Below are positions 1-7,302 of a stretch of 23,422 nucleotides of DNA, piece after piece. Position 1 is the first letter of the stretch; the number at the start of each line of letters is the position of its first letter. The notes under the pieces were generated by a model, which worked only from the letters and a program-made list of their open reading frames with translations, was not told where the DNA came from and made no database searches. The translations under genes were made by a program, and so were the position numbers. The stretch comes from Aldersonia sp036524855 (GTDB taxonomy: Bacteria; Actinomycetota; Actinomycetes; Mycobacteriales; Mycobacteriaceae), in contig DATDBL010000017.1 of the NCBI GenBank assembly GCA_036524855.1, positions 1-23,422 of the forward strand, written 5' to 3'.

Positions 1-762
1 AGCTACGCCGACGACACAGTGACCCTGTCCGCCGACGGCACCTACGTCGTCTCGCTCGGCCCGAACCGGCTCGAGGTGTGGCGCTCCGACCTCGTCCGCA
101 CGCTGGAGTACGGCTACGTCGACGCGCCGGTGAACCCGCACAGCCAGCCCCGCTCGGGCTGTGCGCTGAACTCCGCCGTGTCGAGCGCGAGCCGGGTCGC
201 GGTGCTGGAACGCTGCCCCGGCGACGACGGCGATCGGCTCACCGTGCTCGACCCGGCGCCCGAGGATCCCACCAAGCCCGAGGAGAAGGGGTCGACGGTG
301 CTGACCGGAATCGACGGGGCGCGGGTGCTCGCGACGGCCGGCGAGCGGGTGCTGGTGTACTTGCCGGAAGCCGCCGCGCAGACGCCTCGCCTCGTGGTGT
401 ACGACAGCACCACCACCATCGTCGCCGAGTACGGGCTGAACAACCCCCTGCCCGCCGATGCGACGGTCGCCGACGCGGGCGCGAGCACACTGCTGTGGAC
501 GGGCAACTCCGTCATCGCGCTGCGGGAGGCGGACTTCTCGCCCGAGTGGACCGCCGCGGACGCGCTCGGGCCGGGCGCGACCATGGGTGGGCGGATCCTG
601 GTGCCGGTGACGGGCGCAATTGCCGTCCTCGACGTCACCACGGGGCAGGAGGTCCGGCGGATTCCCGCGGATCGCGGCGTCGTGTCCGGGCCGATACGTA
701 CCGCGGTACTCGGCGGGACCGTGGTCGAGCAGCGTGGCAGCGAGGTCGTCGCGCTGTCGTGA
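1..762 (+). CDS. Rv3212-like beta-propeller protein, C-terminal part
   Basis: The frame is open from base 1 to the TGA at 760-762, so the gene begins outside the window and only about 253 C-terminal residues are present. The visible part has repeated short beta-strand blocks typical of PQQ/WD-like propellers (VTLSADGTYVVSLG, RLEVWRSD, GGRILVPVTGAIAVLD, GTVVEQRGSEVVAL). Two cysteines in the visible part (RSGCALN and LERCPGD) could form a disulfide. No catalytic motif is seen. Position next to a convergent ParA-like gene matches Rv3212 and Rv3213c of M. tuberculosis, where the protein is an uncharacterised Ala/Val-rich, probably membrane-anchored exported protein; the anchor would lie in the missing N-terminus. 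The family assignment rests on context plus the propeller-like pattern. Function is unknown. Confidence 0.75.
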   Translation, partial: SYADDTVTLSADGTYVVSLGPNRLEVWRSDLVRTLEYGYVDAPVNPHSQPRSGCALNSAVSSASRVAVLERCPGDDGDRLTVLDPAPEDPTKPEEKGSTVLTGIDGARVLATAGERVLVYLPEAAAQTPRLVVYDSTTTIVAEYGLNNPLPADATVADAGASTLLWTGNSVIALREADFSPEWTAADALGPGATMGGRILVPVTGAIAVLDVTTGQEVRRIPADRGVVSGPIRTAVLGGTVVEQRGSEVVALS

Positions 763-800
763 TCAACCGGCCGTGATCAACCGGCCGTGATCAGCCGGCG
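759..800. repeat. three 14-bp tandem repeats between convergent genes
   Basis: The unit gtgatcaaccggcc occurs at 759-772 and 773-786, and a third copy with two changes (gtgatcagccggcg) at 787-800. The array contains the stop codons of both converging genes (TGA 760-762 and, on the minus strand, 791-793). Because CGGCCG is self-complementary the copies can fold on each other, so the array may act as a weak bidirectional terminator. It has no T-tract. Confidence 0.7.
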
Positions 801-1591
801 CGGTCGGCGGCGAGGGTCTCGAGGTCCTTGCCGCCCCACCAGAACGCCGACAACTGCTCGGCGAGCGCACGGTAGGCCTGCGCGCCCTTGTTCTTGCGAC
901 CGGCGAGCACCGTCGCGCCCGACGCCGAGGCCTCCGCGAACCGGACGGTGCGCGGGATCGGTGGGGCCAGCACCGGCAGCGCGTAGCGGTCGGAGACGTC
1001 GGCGAGCACGTCGCGCGAGTGGGTGGTGCGGGCGTCGTAGAGGGTCGGCAACGCGCCGAGCAGACGCAGGTCGGGGTTGGTGATCTGCTGCACCTCGCGC
1101 ACGGTGCGCAGCAGTTGCCCGACGCCACGGTGGGCGAGCGTCTCGCACTGCAGCGGGATCAGCACCGAATCGGCGGCGGTGAGGCCGTTGAGCGTCATGA
1201 TGCCCAGCGACGGCGGGCAGTCGATGATGACGACGTCGAACTGCTCCCGCAGGGGCGCCAGCGCGCGCTTGAGCGCGAACTCGCGTCCGGGCCGCATCAG
1301 CAGCATGGCGTCGGCGCCGGCGAGGTCGATGGCGGCCGGGAGCAGCGTGACCCCGTCGGTCGTCTCGAGCAGCACCTCCTTGGCGTGCGTGTCGCCGGTG
1401 ATCACCTCGTAGATCGACTTGTCGAGGCGGTCGGGGTTGTGCCCGAGCGAGAACGTGAGACAGCCCTGCGGATCGAGGTCCACGACCAGCACGGAGTGAC
1501 CCAGCGCGGCGAGCGCCGCTCCGAGGGAGGCGACCGTGGTGGTCTTCGCCACGCCGCCCTTCTGGTTGGCCACCGCGAGCACAGTCGTCAC
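791..1591 (-). CDS. ParA/Soj-like P-loop ATPase (Rv3213c-like)
   Basis: A 266-residue MinD/ParA-family ATPase. The deviant Walker A is at the N-terminus (NQKGGVAKTTT, residues 9-19), Walker A' follows (VVDLDPQG) and then Walker B-like VIIDCPPSLG. The protein ends shortly after the conserved block PPIPRTVRFAEASASG. Such ATPases bind nucleotide as sandwich dimers and position DNA or protein cargo. This lineage is encoded away from the true parAB pair next to oriC, and no parB-like gene is adjacent, so the cargo is unknown. I chose the GTG at 1591 because GGAAGG lies nine bases upstream and the protein then starts MTTVLAVANQKGG. An ATG at 1621 would add ten residues but has no ribosome binding site. 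The neighbour order matches Rv3212-Rv3213c-Rv3214. Confidence 0.9.
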   Translation of the reverse strand: MTTVLAVANQKGGVAKTTTVASLGAALAALGHSVLVVDLDPQGCLTFSLGHNPDRLDKSIYEVITGDTHAKEVLLETTDGVTLLPAAIDLAGADAMLLMRPGREFALKRALAPLREQFDVVIIDCPPSLGIMTLNGLTAADSVLIPLQCETLAHRGVGQLLRTVREVQQITNPDLRLLGALPTLYDARTTHSRDVLADVSDRYALPVLAPPIPRTVRFAEASASGATVLAGRKNKGAQAYRALAEQLSAFWWGGKDLETLAADRAG

Positions 1592-1712
1592 CGGCACGTT
1601 CCTTCCGTCGGGTCCCAGCATTCTGCCGTGTCAGCAGATTCGCCACGTTGCGAGGATCGCCGTACCCGATCACCGGTCGATCGCGCCCAAGCGGTGCACC
1701 GGGGACGGCATG

Positions 1713-2321
1713 ATGGTTTCCATGATCGCCCCTGAGGGTCTGGTCGTGCTAGTGCGACACGGAGAAACCGAATGGTCCCGGTTGAACAAACACACCGGGC
1801 GCACGGATCTCCCCCTCACGGTGGCCGGGGAGGCGAAGGCGAAGGCCGTCGGCGCGGCGTTGCAGGCCCTCGGGTTGCGCGACGCGTTGGTGATCGCAAG
1901 TCCCCGGGTGCGTGCCGTGCGCACGGCCGAGTTGGCGGGGTTTCCGGCCGACCGGGTCTGGGACGACCTCGCCGAGTGGGACTACGGCGAGTACGAGGGA
2001 TTGACCACGCCGGAGATCCGCGAGCGAGCGCCGCACTGGACGGTGTGGACGCACCCGTGCCCGGGCGGCGAGTCCGCGGAGTCGGTGCAGTCACGGGCCG
2101 ACACGGTGATCGACGTCGCGAACGCGCAGCTGTCCGAGCGCGACGTGGTGCTGTTCGGGCACGGCCACTTCTCGCGGGTGCTGACCGCCCGCTGGATCGC
2201 CTTGCCGGTGGCCGAGGGTCGGCGTTTCGCGTTCGGCCCCGCTGCGTACACGGTGCTCGGGTACGAGCACGACAAGGCCCAGGTGATCAGTGCGAACGTG
2301 ACCTGCGGGCCGGGCACGTGA
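1713..2321 (+). CDS. histidine phosphatase superfamily acid phosphatase (Rv3214-like)
   Basis: A 202-residue protein of the phosphoglycerate-mutase-like (histidine phosphatase) superfamily. The catalytic motif LVRHGETEW is near the N-terminus, with the phospho-accepting His at about residue 16. The acid residue segment WDYGEYEG and the second active-site histidine in LFGHGHFSRVL follow in the usual order. The M. tuberculosis equivalent Rv3214 (once called gpm2 or entD) is known as an acid phosphatase rather than a mutase, so this call is preferred. Several ATGs are close (1710, 1713, 1722); 1713 gives a GGGGA spaced seven bases. The stop overlaps the next gene as GTGA, so the two are almost certainly translated from one message. 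The physiological substrate is unknown. Confidence 0.9.
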   Translation: MVSMIAPEGLVVLVRHGETEWSRLNKHTGRTDLPLTVAGEAKAKAVGAALQALGLRDALVIASPRVRAVRTAELAGFPADRVWDDLAEWDYGEYEGLTTPEIRERAPHWTVWTHPCPGGESAESVQSRADTVIDVANAQLSERDVVLFGHGHFSRVLTARWIALPVAEGRRFAFGPAAYTVLGYEHDKAQVISANVTCGPGT

Positions 2322-2800
2322 TCCGTCGAGCCACGCCCGACGACGTGGGCGTGATCGTCGCGCTGATCCACGAACTCGCCGACTACGAGCGCGCGGCACA
2401 CGAGTGCACCGTGACCGTCGAGCAATTGCACGTGCGGCTGTTCGGGCCGACCCCCGCGGTGTTCGCGCACGTCGCTGTGGAGGGCAGCGGCGAGGTGGTC
2501 GGGACCGCGGTGTGGTTCCTCACCTTCTCGACGTGGGACGGCGTGCACGGGATCTACCTCGAGGACCTGTACGTGCGTGCGAGCCGACGCGGCGCCGGTC
2601 ACGGCAAGGCGCTGATCGCGGCACTGGCGCACGAGTGCGTCGAGCGCGGCTACTCGCGGCTGACGTGGGCTGTGCTGAACTGGAACACGCCCTCGATCCG
2701 CTTCTACGACGCGCTGGGCGCGCAGCCGCAGGACGAGTGGACGACGTACCGGTTGTCGGGTCGGGCGATGCGGGAACTCGGCAACCAGGCGGAGTGCTGA
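2318..2800 (+). CDS. GNAT family N-acetyltransferase (Rv3216-like, SSAT type)
   Basis: A 160-residue acetyltransferase. The acetyl-CoA pyrophosphate-binding motif is visible in LEDLYVRASRRGAGHGKALI, with the R-R-x-G-A-G-H-G loop. The C-terminal signature WAVLNWNTPSIRFYDALGA followed by WTTYRL is typical of the diamine/spermidine N1-acetyltransferase (SSAT) subgroup. Family members transfer acetyl groups from acetyl-CoA to amines. The real substrate cannot be read from the sequence and could be a small amine or amino acid. The GTG start overlaps the phosphatase stop by four bases (GTGA), so translation is probably coupled. In M. tuberculosis the isochorismate synthase gene entC lies between these two genes; it is absent here. 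Confidence 0.9.
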   Translation: MIRRATPDDVGVIVALIHELADYERAAHECTVTVEQLHVRLFGPTPAVFAHVAVEGSGEVVGTAVWFLTFSTWDGVHGIYLEDLYVRASRRGAGHGKALIAALAHECVERGYSRLTWAVLNWNTPSIRFYDALGAQPQDEWTTYRLSGRAMRELGNQAEC

Positions 2801-2872
2801 CCGGTCCGATCAGTCCGAATGCCGAGTCGAAGGCTGCCAGTCAGCGTGGCGCGTCATCGCCCACTGCGAGCG

Positions 2873-3280
2873 TCAGTCAGAGTACTGAGCAGCCATCCAC
2901 TGGTTGGCCGCCCGGCTGAACAGCAGCACCAGCGTCGCGACCACGACGACGCCGAGCAGCCCGCCCCAGGCGGGCTGATGCGAATCGGTCAGCAACGCCC
3001 ACACCACCGGCAGCAGCAGCACCTGCGCGACGATCGCGACCGCCCGTCCCCAGCGTTGGCCGGTCAGCAGCGCGGCACCGCCGGCCAGCACGGCGCCGCC
3101 GAGCACAACGAACCACGCCGCGGTGCCGTACCCGCTGGCCAGGCTCTGATCTTGGCCGGTGGCGGCGCGCACGACCAGGATCAGTCCGACGAGGATCGCG
3201 GCGGCGCCCTCGAGCGCGACGAGTCCGCCGGCCCAGCGGACCGGCCGCGGGGTTGGCTCGGACTCCGGCTGCTGCGACAC
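2873..3280 (-). CDS. small integral membrane protein (Rv3217c-like)
   Basis: A 135-residue protein with a short charged N-terminus (SQQPESEPTPRPVRW) and four hydrophobic stretches, roughly residues 16-37, 50-69, 76-95 and 104-122, so a four-helix membrane protein is predicted. No catalytic motif is visible. The GTG at 3280 was chosen because the sequence upstream of it (arginine-rich, no hydrophobic pattern) looks non-coding. The gene converges on the acetyltransferase gene and is divergent from the lipid-kinase gene, 58 bases away. Order and size match Rv3217c, which is of unknown function. Confidence 0.8.
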   Translation of the reverse strand: MSQQPESEPTPRPVRWAGGLVALEGAAAILVGLILVVRAATGQDQSLASGYGTAAWFVVLGGAVLAGGAALLTGQRWGRAVAIVAQVLLLPVVWALLTDSHQPAWGGLLGVVVVATLVLLFSRAANQWMAAQYSD

Positions 3281-3338
3281 GCACTCACCATATCGGCGGA
3301 GCCGGGCGCGGGGATTGGGGCGGCTAGTGTGGTGCCCC

Positions 3339-4334
3339 GTGCGTGCGCTCCTGATCGTCAATCCCAACGCGACCGCGACTACCCCGGCCGCCCGGGACCT
3401 CCTCGCCCATGCGCTCGAAAGTCGGATGCATCTGACGGTTGCGCACACCCAGCACCGCGGGCACGCGGGCGAGCTGGCCGCGTGGGCGGCCGCCAACGGG
3501 ATGGACCTGATCGTGGTGCACGGCGGCGACGGAACGATCAACGAGGCGATCAACGGCTATCTCCCGCCCCCCGGGGCCGACCTGCCCAAACACGCGCCCA
3601 AGATCGCGGTGCTGCCGGGTGGCTCGGCAAACGTGTTCGCCCGTTCGCTGGGCATCGACCCCGATCCTGTTGTCGCGACGAACCAACTGATCGACCTCCT
3701 CCCCGTCGACGCGCACCGCCGCGTCGGCCTCGGCTGGGCGGACTTCTCGGCGAGTGCCCCGCCCGCCTACGACCTCTCCGCGCCGACGAGCCGCTACTTC
3801 GCATTCAACGCCGGCCTGGGCCTGGACGCGAGAGTCTGCGCCACGATCGAGAAGGGCCGTGACCGCGGCCACACCGCGACACCCGTCCGTTACCTGCGCA
3901 CCACCGTGCTCGAGTTCTTCCGGAACAAGCGCCGCGAACCGCTGCTGTCGGTGCAGATCCCCGACGAGGACCGGGTCGAGGGCGTGCACTACGCATTCGT
4001 GTCGAACTCGAGCCCGTGGACATATCTGGACACCCGTCCCATTTGCACCAACCCCGACACGACCTTCGACACCGGCCTCGGACTCTTCGCGATGCGGACC
4101 ACATCGGTGCCGCGGACGCTGCGGGTCGCGGGGCAACTGCTGCGGAAGGGAGCGAAACCGAAGTCGCCGCACCTCGTTCGACGTGACGACATACCTCGAG
4201 TGTCGATTCGGGCGCAAGAGCCGGTCGCGTGTCAGATCGATGGCGATTATCTGGGGGATCCGACCGCGGCGGACTTCCTTGCGGTGCCCTGGGCGCTCGA
4301 CGTCGTCGCCCCACTGCCGGAGCCACGAACGTAA
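3339..4334 (+). CDS. diacylglycerol kinase-like lipid kinase (Rv3218-like)
   Basis: A 331-residue protein of the DAGK catalytic-domain family. The N-terminus RALLIVNPNA begins the nucleotide-binding domain; the catalytic glycine motif VVHGGDGTINEAING lies at about residues 59-73 and is followed by AVLPGGSANVFARSLG. The C-terminal beta-sandwich domain ends in QIDGDYLGD, again family-typical. Members phosphorylate lipids such as diacylglycerol or sphingoid-like substrates using ATP; the exact lipid is not predictable. The GTG start has no Shine-Dalgarno sequence but a TAGTGT hexamer sits eight bases upstream (3325-3330), so the message may be leaderless. The gene is followed by a 251-bp regulatory gap before whiB1. 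Confidence 0.88.
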   Translation: MRALLIVNPNATATTPAARDLLAHALESRMHLTVAHTQHRGHAGELAAWAAANGMDLIVVHGGDGTINEAINGYLPPPGADLPKHAPKIAVLPGGSANVFARSLGIDPDPVVATNQLIDLLPVDAHRRVGLGWADFSASAPPAYDLSAPTSRYFAFNAGLGLDARVCATIEKGRDRGHTATPVRYLRTTVLEFFRNKRREPLLSVQIPDEDRVEGVHYAFVSNSSPWTYLDTRPICTNPDTTFDTGLGLFAMRTTSVPRTLRVAGQLLRKGAKPKSPHLVRRDDIPRVSIRAQEPVACQIDGDYLGDPTAADFLAVPWALDVVAPLPEPRT

Positions 4335-4439
4335 CCTGGGGAAATCTGCGTGTTTATCGTGCGAAACGAGCTACGAGCGGGTAGAAATGACGCGCAGCCG
4401 CGACCGGGAAGCATAGCAGGTGAGCTTCCTCATGATGCG

Positions 4440-4455
4440 CGCCCCCGTAAGGGCG
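4440..4455 (+). terminator. possible weak stem-loop downstream of the lipid kinase gene
   Basis: A five-pair stem (CGCCC and GGGCG) with a six-base loop lies about 105 bases after the kinase stop. There is no T-tract, so termination is uncertain. It is the only clear hairpin in the 251-bp gap before whiB1. Confidence 0.25.
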
Positions 4456-4466
4456 TCTAGGGTGTT

Positions 4467-4482
4467 AGTGAAAGCATTCACA
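4467..4482 (+). promoter_or_regulatory. CRP/GlxR-type operator upstream of whiB1
   Basis: The sequence AGTGA-AAGCAT-TCACA matches the CRP consensus TGTGA-N6-TCACA with one change. It lies 103 bases before the whiB1 start. In M. tuberculosis the whiB1 promoter is known to be controlled by the CRP protein Rv3676, so a conserved cAMP-CRP input is likely. A candidate -10 (TACGTT, 4513-4518) would put the site near position -50, but this promoter is weakly supported. Confidence 0.7.
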
Positions 4483-4585
4483 TGCAACCGTGCGGTAACA
4501 CCGAATAAGCACTACGTTTACGCGCGAGAAACACGAGCAAGACCCGAACATGGTGCCGGTGCGGGCACCCGATAGGAGCAGAAGG

Positions 4586-4840
4586 ATGGACTGGCGCCAC
4601 AAGGCCGTGTGCCGCGACGAAGATCCGGAACTGTTCTTCCCGGTGGGGAACAGCGGTCCGGCCATCGCGCAGATCGCTGATGCCAAGCTGGTGTGTACCC
4701 GCTGCCCGGCCACGGCCGACTGTCTCTCCTGGGCGCTTGCGTCCGGGCAGGATGCCGGTGTCTGGGGTGGCATGAGCGAAGACGAGCGTCGCGCACTCAA
4801 GCGCCGCAACGCACGGACGCGAGCACGCAGCGCCGTCTGA
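4586..4840 (+). CDS. whiB1: WhiB1, iron-sulfur transcription regulator
   Basis: An 84-residue WhiB-family protein. The four [4Fe-4S] ligands are C9, C37, C40 and C46 (C-x2-C-x5-C at the latter three), the same positions as in mycobacterial WhiB1. The GVWGG turn is at residues 58-62 and the basic DNA-binding tail (RRALKRRNARTRARS) follows. WhiB1 is an essential nitric-oxide-sensitive factor that binds region 4 of the primary sigma factor. The ATG at 4586 is preceded by GGAG eight bases upstream. It is followed at once by a strong terminator, so it forms a single-gene transcript. The long 5' gap holds a CRP-type site. The convergent neighbour is pdtaS, as in M. tuberculosis (Rv3219 and Rv3220c). 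Confidence 0.97.
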   Translation: MDWRHKAVCRDEDPELFFPVGNSGPAIAQIADAKLVCTRCPATADCLSWALASGQDAGVWGGMSEDERRALKRRNARTRARSAV

Positions 4841-4856
4841 GTCCAGAGAGATTCGG

Positions 4857-4886
4857 CCCGGCACCCCGAAGTGCCGGGTCGTTTTT
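4857..4886 (+). terminator. rho-independent terminator of whiB1
   Basis: A perfect eight-pair stem (CCCGGCAC, 4857-4864, and GTGCCGGG, 4871-4878) with a six-base loop is followed by TCG and five T residues. It starts 16 bases after the whiB1 stop. This is a classic intrinsic terminator, unusually clear for a GC-rich actinobacterium. Confidence 0.93.
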
Positions 4887-4924
4887 GTGTGCGCTGTGTG
4901 GTCTGCGGGATCTGCGGGTCTGCG

Positions 4925-6418
4925 CTAGCCGCGGCCTCCGCGGCGGCCCAATGGCACCCGCAGCACGGCATCGGTGCCGCCGTTGGGTCCGGGGTGCAGG
5001 CCGATCGACCCGTTGAGTTCGGCGGTGACCAGCGTACGGACGATCTGCAGCCCCAGGCGGTCGGAGCGTTCGAGACTGAACCCGCCCGGCAGGCCGCGAC
5101 CGTCATCGTTGATGACGACGTCGAGCCAACGCGCGGAGCGTTCGCAGCGGATCGTGACCAGGCCCCGCTGACCGGGGTCGAAAGCGTGCTCGATCGCGTT
5201 CTGCACCAGCTCGGTGAGCACCATGACCAGCGGCGTCGCCCGCTCGGCCGCGAGGACCCCGAGGCTGCCGTCGCGGCGCACCGTGATCGGTGAGGTGTTG
5301 ACGGTCGAGACGTCGGCCATGATCGGCAACAATCGGTCCACGACGGCGTCGAGGTCGACCTCCTCGTCCACCGACATCGACAGCATGTCGTGCACGGCCG
5401 CGATCGCGGTGACCCGGCGCACCGACTCGGTGAGCGCGACCCGCGCCTCCTCGTTGTCGGTGCGCCGCGCCTGCAGGCGCAGCAGCGCCGCAACGGTCTG
5501 CAGGTTGTTCTTCACCCGATGGTGGATCTCGCGGATGGTCGCGTCCTTGCTGAGCAGGGCGCGGTCACGGCGCTTCACCTCGGTGACGTCGCGCACCAGC
5601 ACCGCCGCCCCGGCGAGCATGCCCTTCGGGGTCAGCGCCAGGGTGCGTAGCAGCACGGTGGCGCTGCGGGCGTCGACCTCCATCCGGCGGCCGCCGCGAC
5701 CGGCGAGCGCTTCCTTGATGTCGGAGACCGCCTCCTGCGCGTCGAACGGGTCGGTGATCAGCGATCGCGTGACGGCGGCGAGATCCTGGCCGGACAGGTC
5801 GGACTTCAACCCCATCCGGTGATAGGCGGACTGCGCGTTGGGGCTTGCATAGGACACCAGGCCGTTGCCGTCGAGGCGGATGAACCCGTCCCCGGCGCGG
5901 GGGCTCGAGTGCGACGCAGGCTGGTCCTCGACGGTCGGGTAGGTGCCCTCGCTGATCATCGTGACGAGGTCGTCGGCGCAGGCGAGGTAGGCCAACTCGA
6001 GCTTGCTGCGGGCCCGCGAGCGGGGCAGCGCTGTGTCGCGGGACATCACCGCGATGATGTGCTCGCCGCAGCGAACCGGCACCGCCTCGCGCAGCGGCGC
6101 GTCCTGGTCCGGGGTGATCTCGGCCAGGCTCACCCGCTCCTCGAGGAACGACCGGATCACCTGTGGGTGCTCCGACTCGGAGGCCGGCGTGCCGACCAGG
6201 TCCTCGTCGATGACGGTGGGCGCGGTGGTGGGCCGGCACTGAGCGACGCACACCACGCCACCGCCGTCGCTGACCGGTCCCTCGCCGACCCACAGCAGGA
6301 GGTCGGCGAAGGAGAGATCGGCGAGCAGCTGCCAATCCCCGACGACCCGCTGCAGGTGGTCCACGGCGGCTCCGGGCAGGTCGGTGTGCTCGGCCAGCAG
6401 TTCGCTCAGCGTCGACAC
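4925..6418 (-). CDS. pdtaS: sensor histidine kinase PdtaS
   Basis: A 497-residue soluble kinase. A GAF-like domain (about 1-155) is followed by a PAS domain (about 170-285) and then a HisKA_2-type phosphoacceptor region, REIHHRVKNNLQTVAALLRLQARR, with the histidine at about 299. The HATPase domain has its N-box in VLTELVQNAIEHAF and G-box in NDDGRGLPGG. No transmembrane helix is seen. Its M. tuberculosis orthologue Rv3220c phosphorylates PdtaR, an antitermination-type (ANTAR) RNA-binding response regulator, and has been linked to metal, nitric oxide and c-di-GMP sensing. PdtaR is not in this window; the system is split in mycobacteria too. The GTG start has GAAGGGG about eight bases upstream. 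Confidence 0.94.
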   Translation of the reverse strand: MSTLSELLAEHTDLPGAAVDHLQRVVGDWQLLADLSFADLLLWVGEGPVSDGGGVVCVAQCRPTTAPTVIDEDLVGTPASESEHPQVIRSFLEERVSLAEITPDQDAPLREAVPVRCGEHIIAVMSRDTALPRSRARSKLELAYLACADDLVTMISEGTYPTVEDQPASHSSPRAGDGFIRLDGNGLVSYASPNAQSAYHRMGLKSDLSGQDLAAVTRSLITDPFDAQEAVSDIKEALAGRGGRRMEVDARSATVLLRTLALTPKGMLAGAAVLVRDVTEVKRRDRALLSKDATIREIHHRVKNNLQTVAALLRLQARRTDNEEARVALTESVRRVTAIAAVHDMLSMSVDEEVDLDAVVDRLLPIMADVSTVNTSPITVRRDGSLGVLAAERATPLVMVLTELVQNAIEHAFDPGQRGLVTIRCERSARWLDVVINDDGRGLPGGFSLERSDRLGLQIVRTLVTAELNGSIGLHPGPNGGTDAVLRVPLGRRGGRG

Positions 6419-6451
6419 GTCTCACCCCTTCCGCCGAGAGCGCCCTTTCCT

Positions 6452-6482
6452 TCGGTTCTACTCGGCCTGTCGGTTCTACTCG
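6452..6482. repeat. two 13-bp direct repeats upstream of pdtaS
   Basis: TCGGTTCTACTCG occurs exactly at 6452-6464 and again at 6470-6482, an 18-bp period, in the 101-bp gap between the biotinyl gene and pdtaS. The spacing and exactness suggest either tandem protein-binding sites in the pdtaS 5' region or a small duplication. No known operator is recognised. Confidence 0.65.
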
Positions 6483-6519
6483 CGTTCTCCGACATTTAGC
6501 ATGTGCTCTCGCCGGACGG

Positions 6520-6735
6520 TCAGGAGATCACCGCGATCAGGTCGCCCTGCTGGATGACGTCGCCTGGTTTGACGTCGATCGACGTGACCGTGCCGTCGAT
6601 CTCCGCGACAACCGGGATCTCCATCTTCATCGACTCCAGGATGACGAGGGTATCGCCCTCCTTCACCGCGTCACCCTCCCCCACGACGATCTGGAACACG
6701 GTGGACACCATCTCTGCGCGAATGTCCTCGGCCAT
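6520..6735 (-). CDS. biotin/lipoyl attachment domain protein (BCCP-like, Rv3221c/TB7.3)
   Basis: A 71-residue protein that is a single free-standing biotinyl domain. The attachment motif ESMKMEIPV places the modified lysine at residue 37, and the conserved hammerhead strands (VGEGDAVKEGDTLVIL, GTVTSIDVKPGDVIQQGDLIAVI) flank it symmetrically. Such a small protein could be the biotin carrier of an acyl-CoA or urea carboxylase, but no carboxylase gene is nearby. The M. tuberculosis equivalent TB7.3 is known to be biotinylated. The ESMKM form favours biotin over lipoate. The start is ATG; the upstream GGGGT is a plausible but modest ribosome binding site. Confidence 0.93.
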   Translation of the reverse strand: MAEDIRAEMVSTVFQIVVGEGDAVKEGDTLVILESMKMEIPVVAEIDGTVTSIDVKPGDVIQQGDLIAVIS

Positions 6736-6770
6736 GTGTGTGTACCCCTTCGTTCGTCCCGGCCGCCCCG

Positions 6771-6816
6771 GTGGAAGTCGCTCCGTGGAAGTCGCTCCGG
6801 TGGGAATGTCGCTCCG
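6771..6816. repeat. three short tandem repeats upstream of bL37
   Basis: GTGGAAGTCGCTCC is found at 6771-6784 and again from 6785, and a third copy with two extra bases (GTGGGAATGTCGCTCCG) runs 6800-6816. They lie in the 141-bp divergent gap between the biotinyl gene and bL37. They may be repeated binding sites or slippage products. Confidence 0.7.
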
Positions 6817-6876
6817 GTGGGCTTACAGCCAACCACACGTGGAACAATGTGCGACGTCTGGAAGGGAGACTCACCG

Positions 6877-6951
6877 ATGGGAAAGCGCGGGCGCAAGAAG
6901 CGCAGCCGGAAGAAGAACGCCGCCAACCACGGCAAGCGTCCGAACAGCTGA
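6877..6951 (+). CDS. 50S ribosomal protein bL37 (24 residues)
   Basis: A 24-residue, extremely basic peptide beginning MGKRGRKKRSRKKN and ending HGKRPNS. It matches the tiny actinobacterial ribosomal protein bL37 found by cryo-EM in mycobacterial 50S subunits. A strong ribosome binding site, GGGAG at 6864-6868, stands eight bases before the ATG and a bidirectional terminator follows 15 bases after the stop, so it is a separate small transcript. The position beside rshA-sigH matches mycobacteria. It is easily missed because of its length. The assignment depends on recall of the family sequence. Confidence 0.88.
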   Translation: MGKRGRKKRSRKKNAANHGKRPNS

Positions 6952-6966
6952 GTCGGCGCGACACGC

Positions 6967-7001
6967 GAACGGCCCACTGGCACTACGCCGGCGGGCCGTT
7001 C
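6967..7001. terminator. bidirectional terminator between bL37 and rshA
   Basis: GAACGGCCC (6967-6975) and GGGCCGTTC (6993-7001) form a perfect nine-pair stem with a 17-base loop, exactly between the convergent stops of bL37 and rshA. There is no long T-tract on either side, as is common in actinobacteria. Confidence 0.8.
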
Positions 7002-7008
7002 TCTGGTT

Positions 7009-7302
7009 TCAGCCGTCGATCGGGTCTCTCGACTCCCCGTGCTCGATGACGACCGTCTTGTGGATCTGCAGCACCAGCCGCTGCCGCAGCGCCTCGGGTG
7101 CCTTCTCGCCACCGCATTTGCGCCCGATCAGCAGCTTGATCTGCTCCTCGATGCCGTAGCGCTCGAGACACGAGCCGCAGGTGTCGAGGTGGTGCTTCAG
7201 CCGTGCCCGGCTCGCCGAATCGCATTCGTTGTCCAGCATCACCCACACGTCGGCGATCACCGCCGAACAGTCGAGTTTGTAGTCGTCGTCGGGCGTGCTC
7301 AC
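7009..7302 (-). CDS. rshA: zinc-containing anti-sigma factor RshA (RsrA family)
   Basis: A 97-residue ZAS-family anti-sigma factor. The redox-active zinc motif H-x3-C-x2-C is H38, C42, C45 (HLDTCGSC), and a further conserved cysteine is at 27. In this family zinc-bound reduced protein holds SigH/SigR inactive, and disulfide stress expels zinc and frees the sigma factor. The GTG start overlaps the sigH stop as GTGA, so the two proteins are made at matched levels by translational coupling. The M. tuberculosis equivalent is Rv3221A. Confidence 0.95.
   Translation of the reverse strand: MSTPDDDYKLDCSAVIADVWVMLDNECDSASRARLKHHLDTCGSCLERYGIEEQIKLLIGRKCGGEKAPEALRQRLVLQIHKTVVIEHGESRDPIDG

Noticed and set aside
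759..800. CRISPR-like array
   Set aside because: Only three directly adjacent 14-bp units without spacers; no cas genes in the window.
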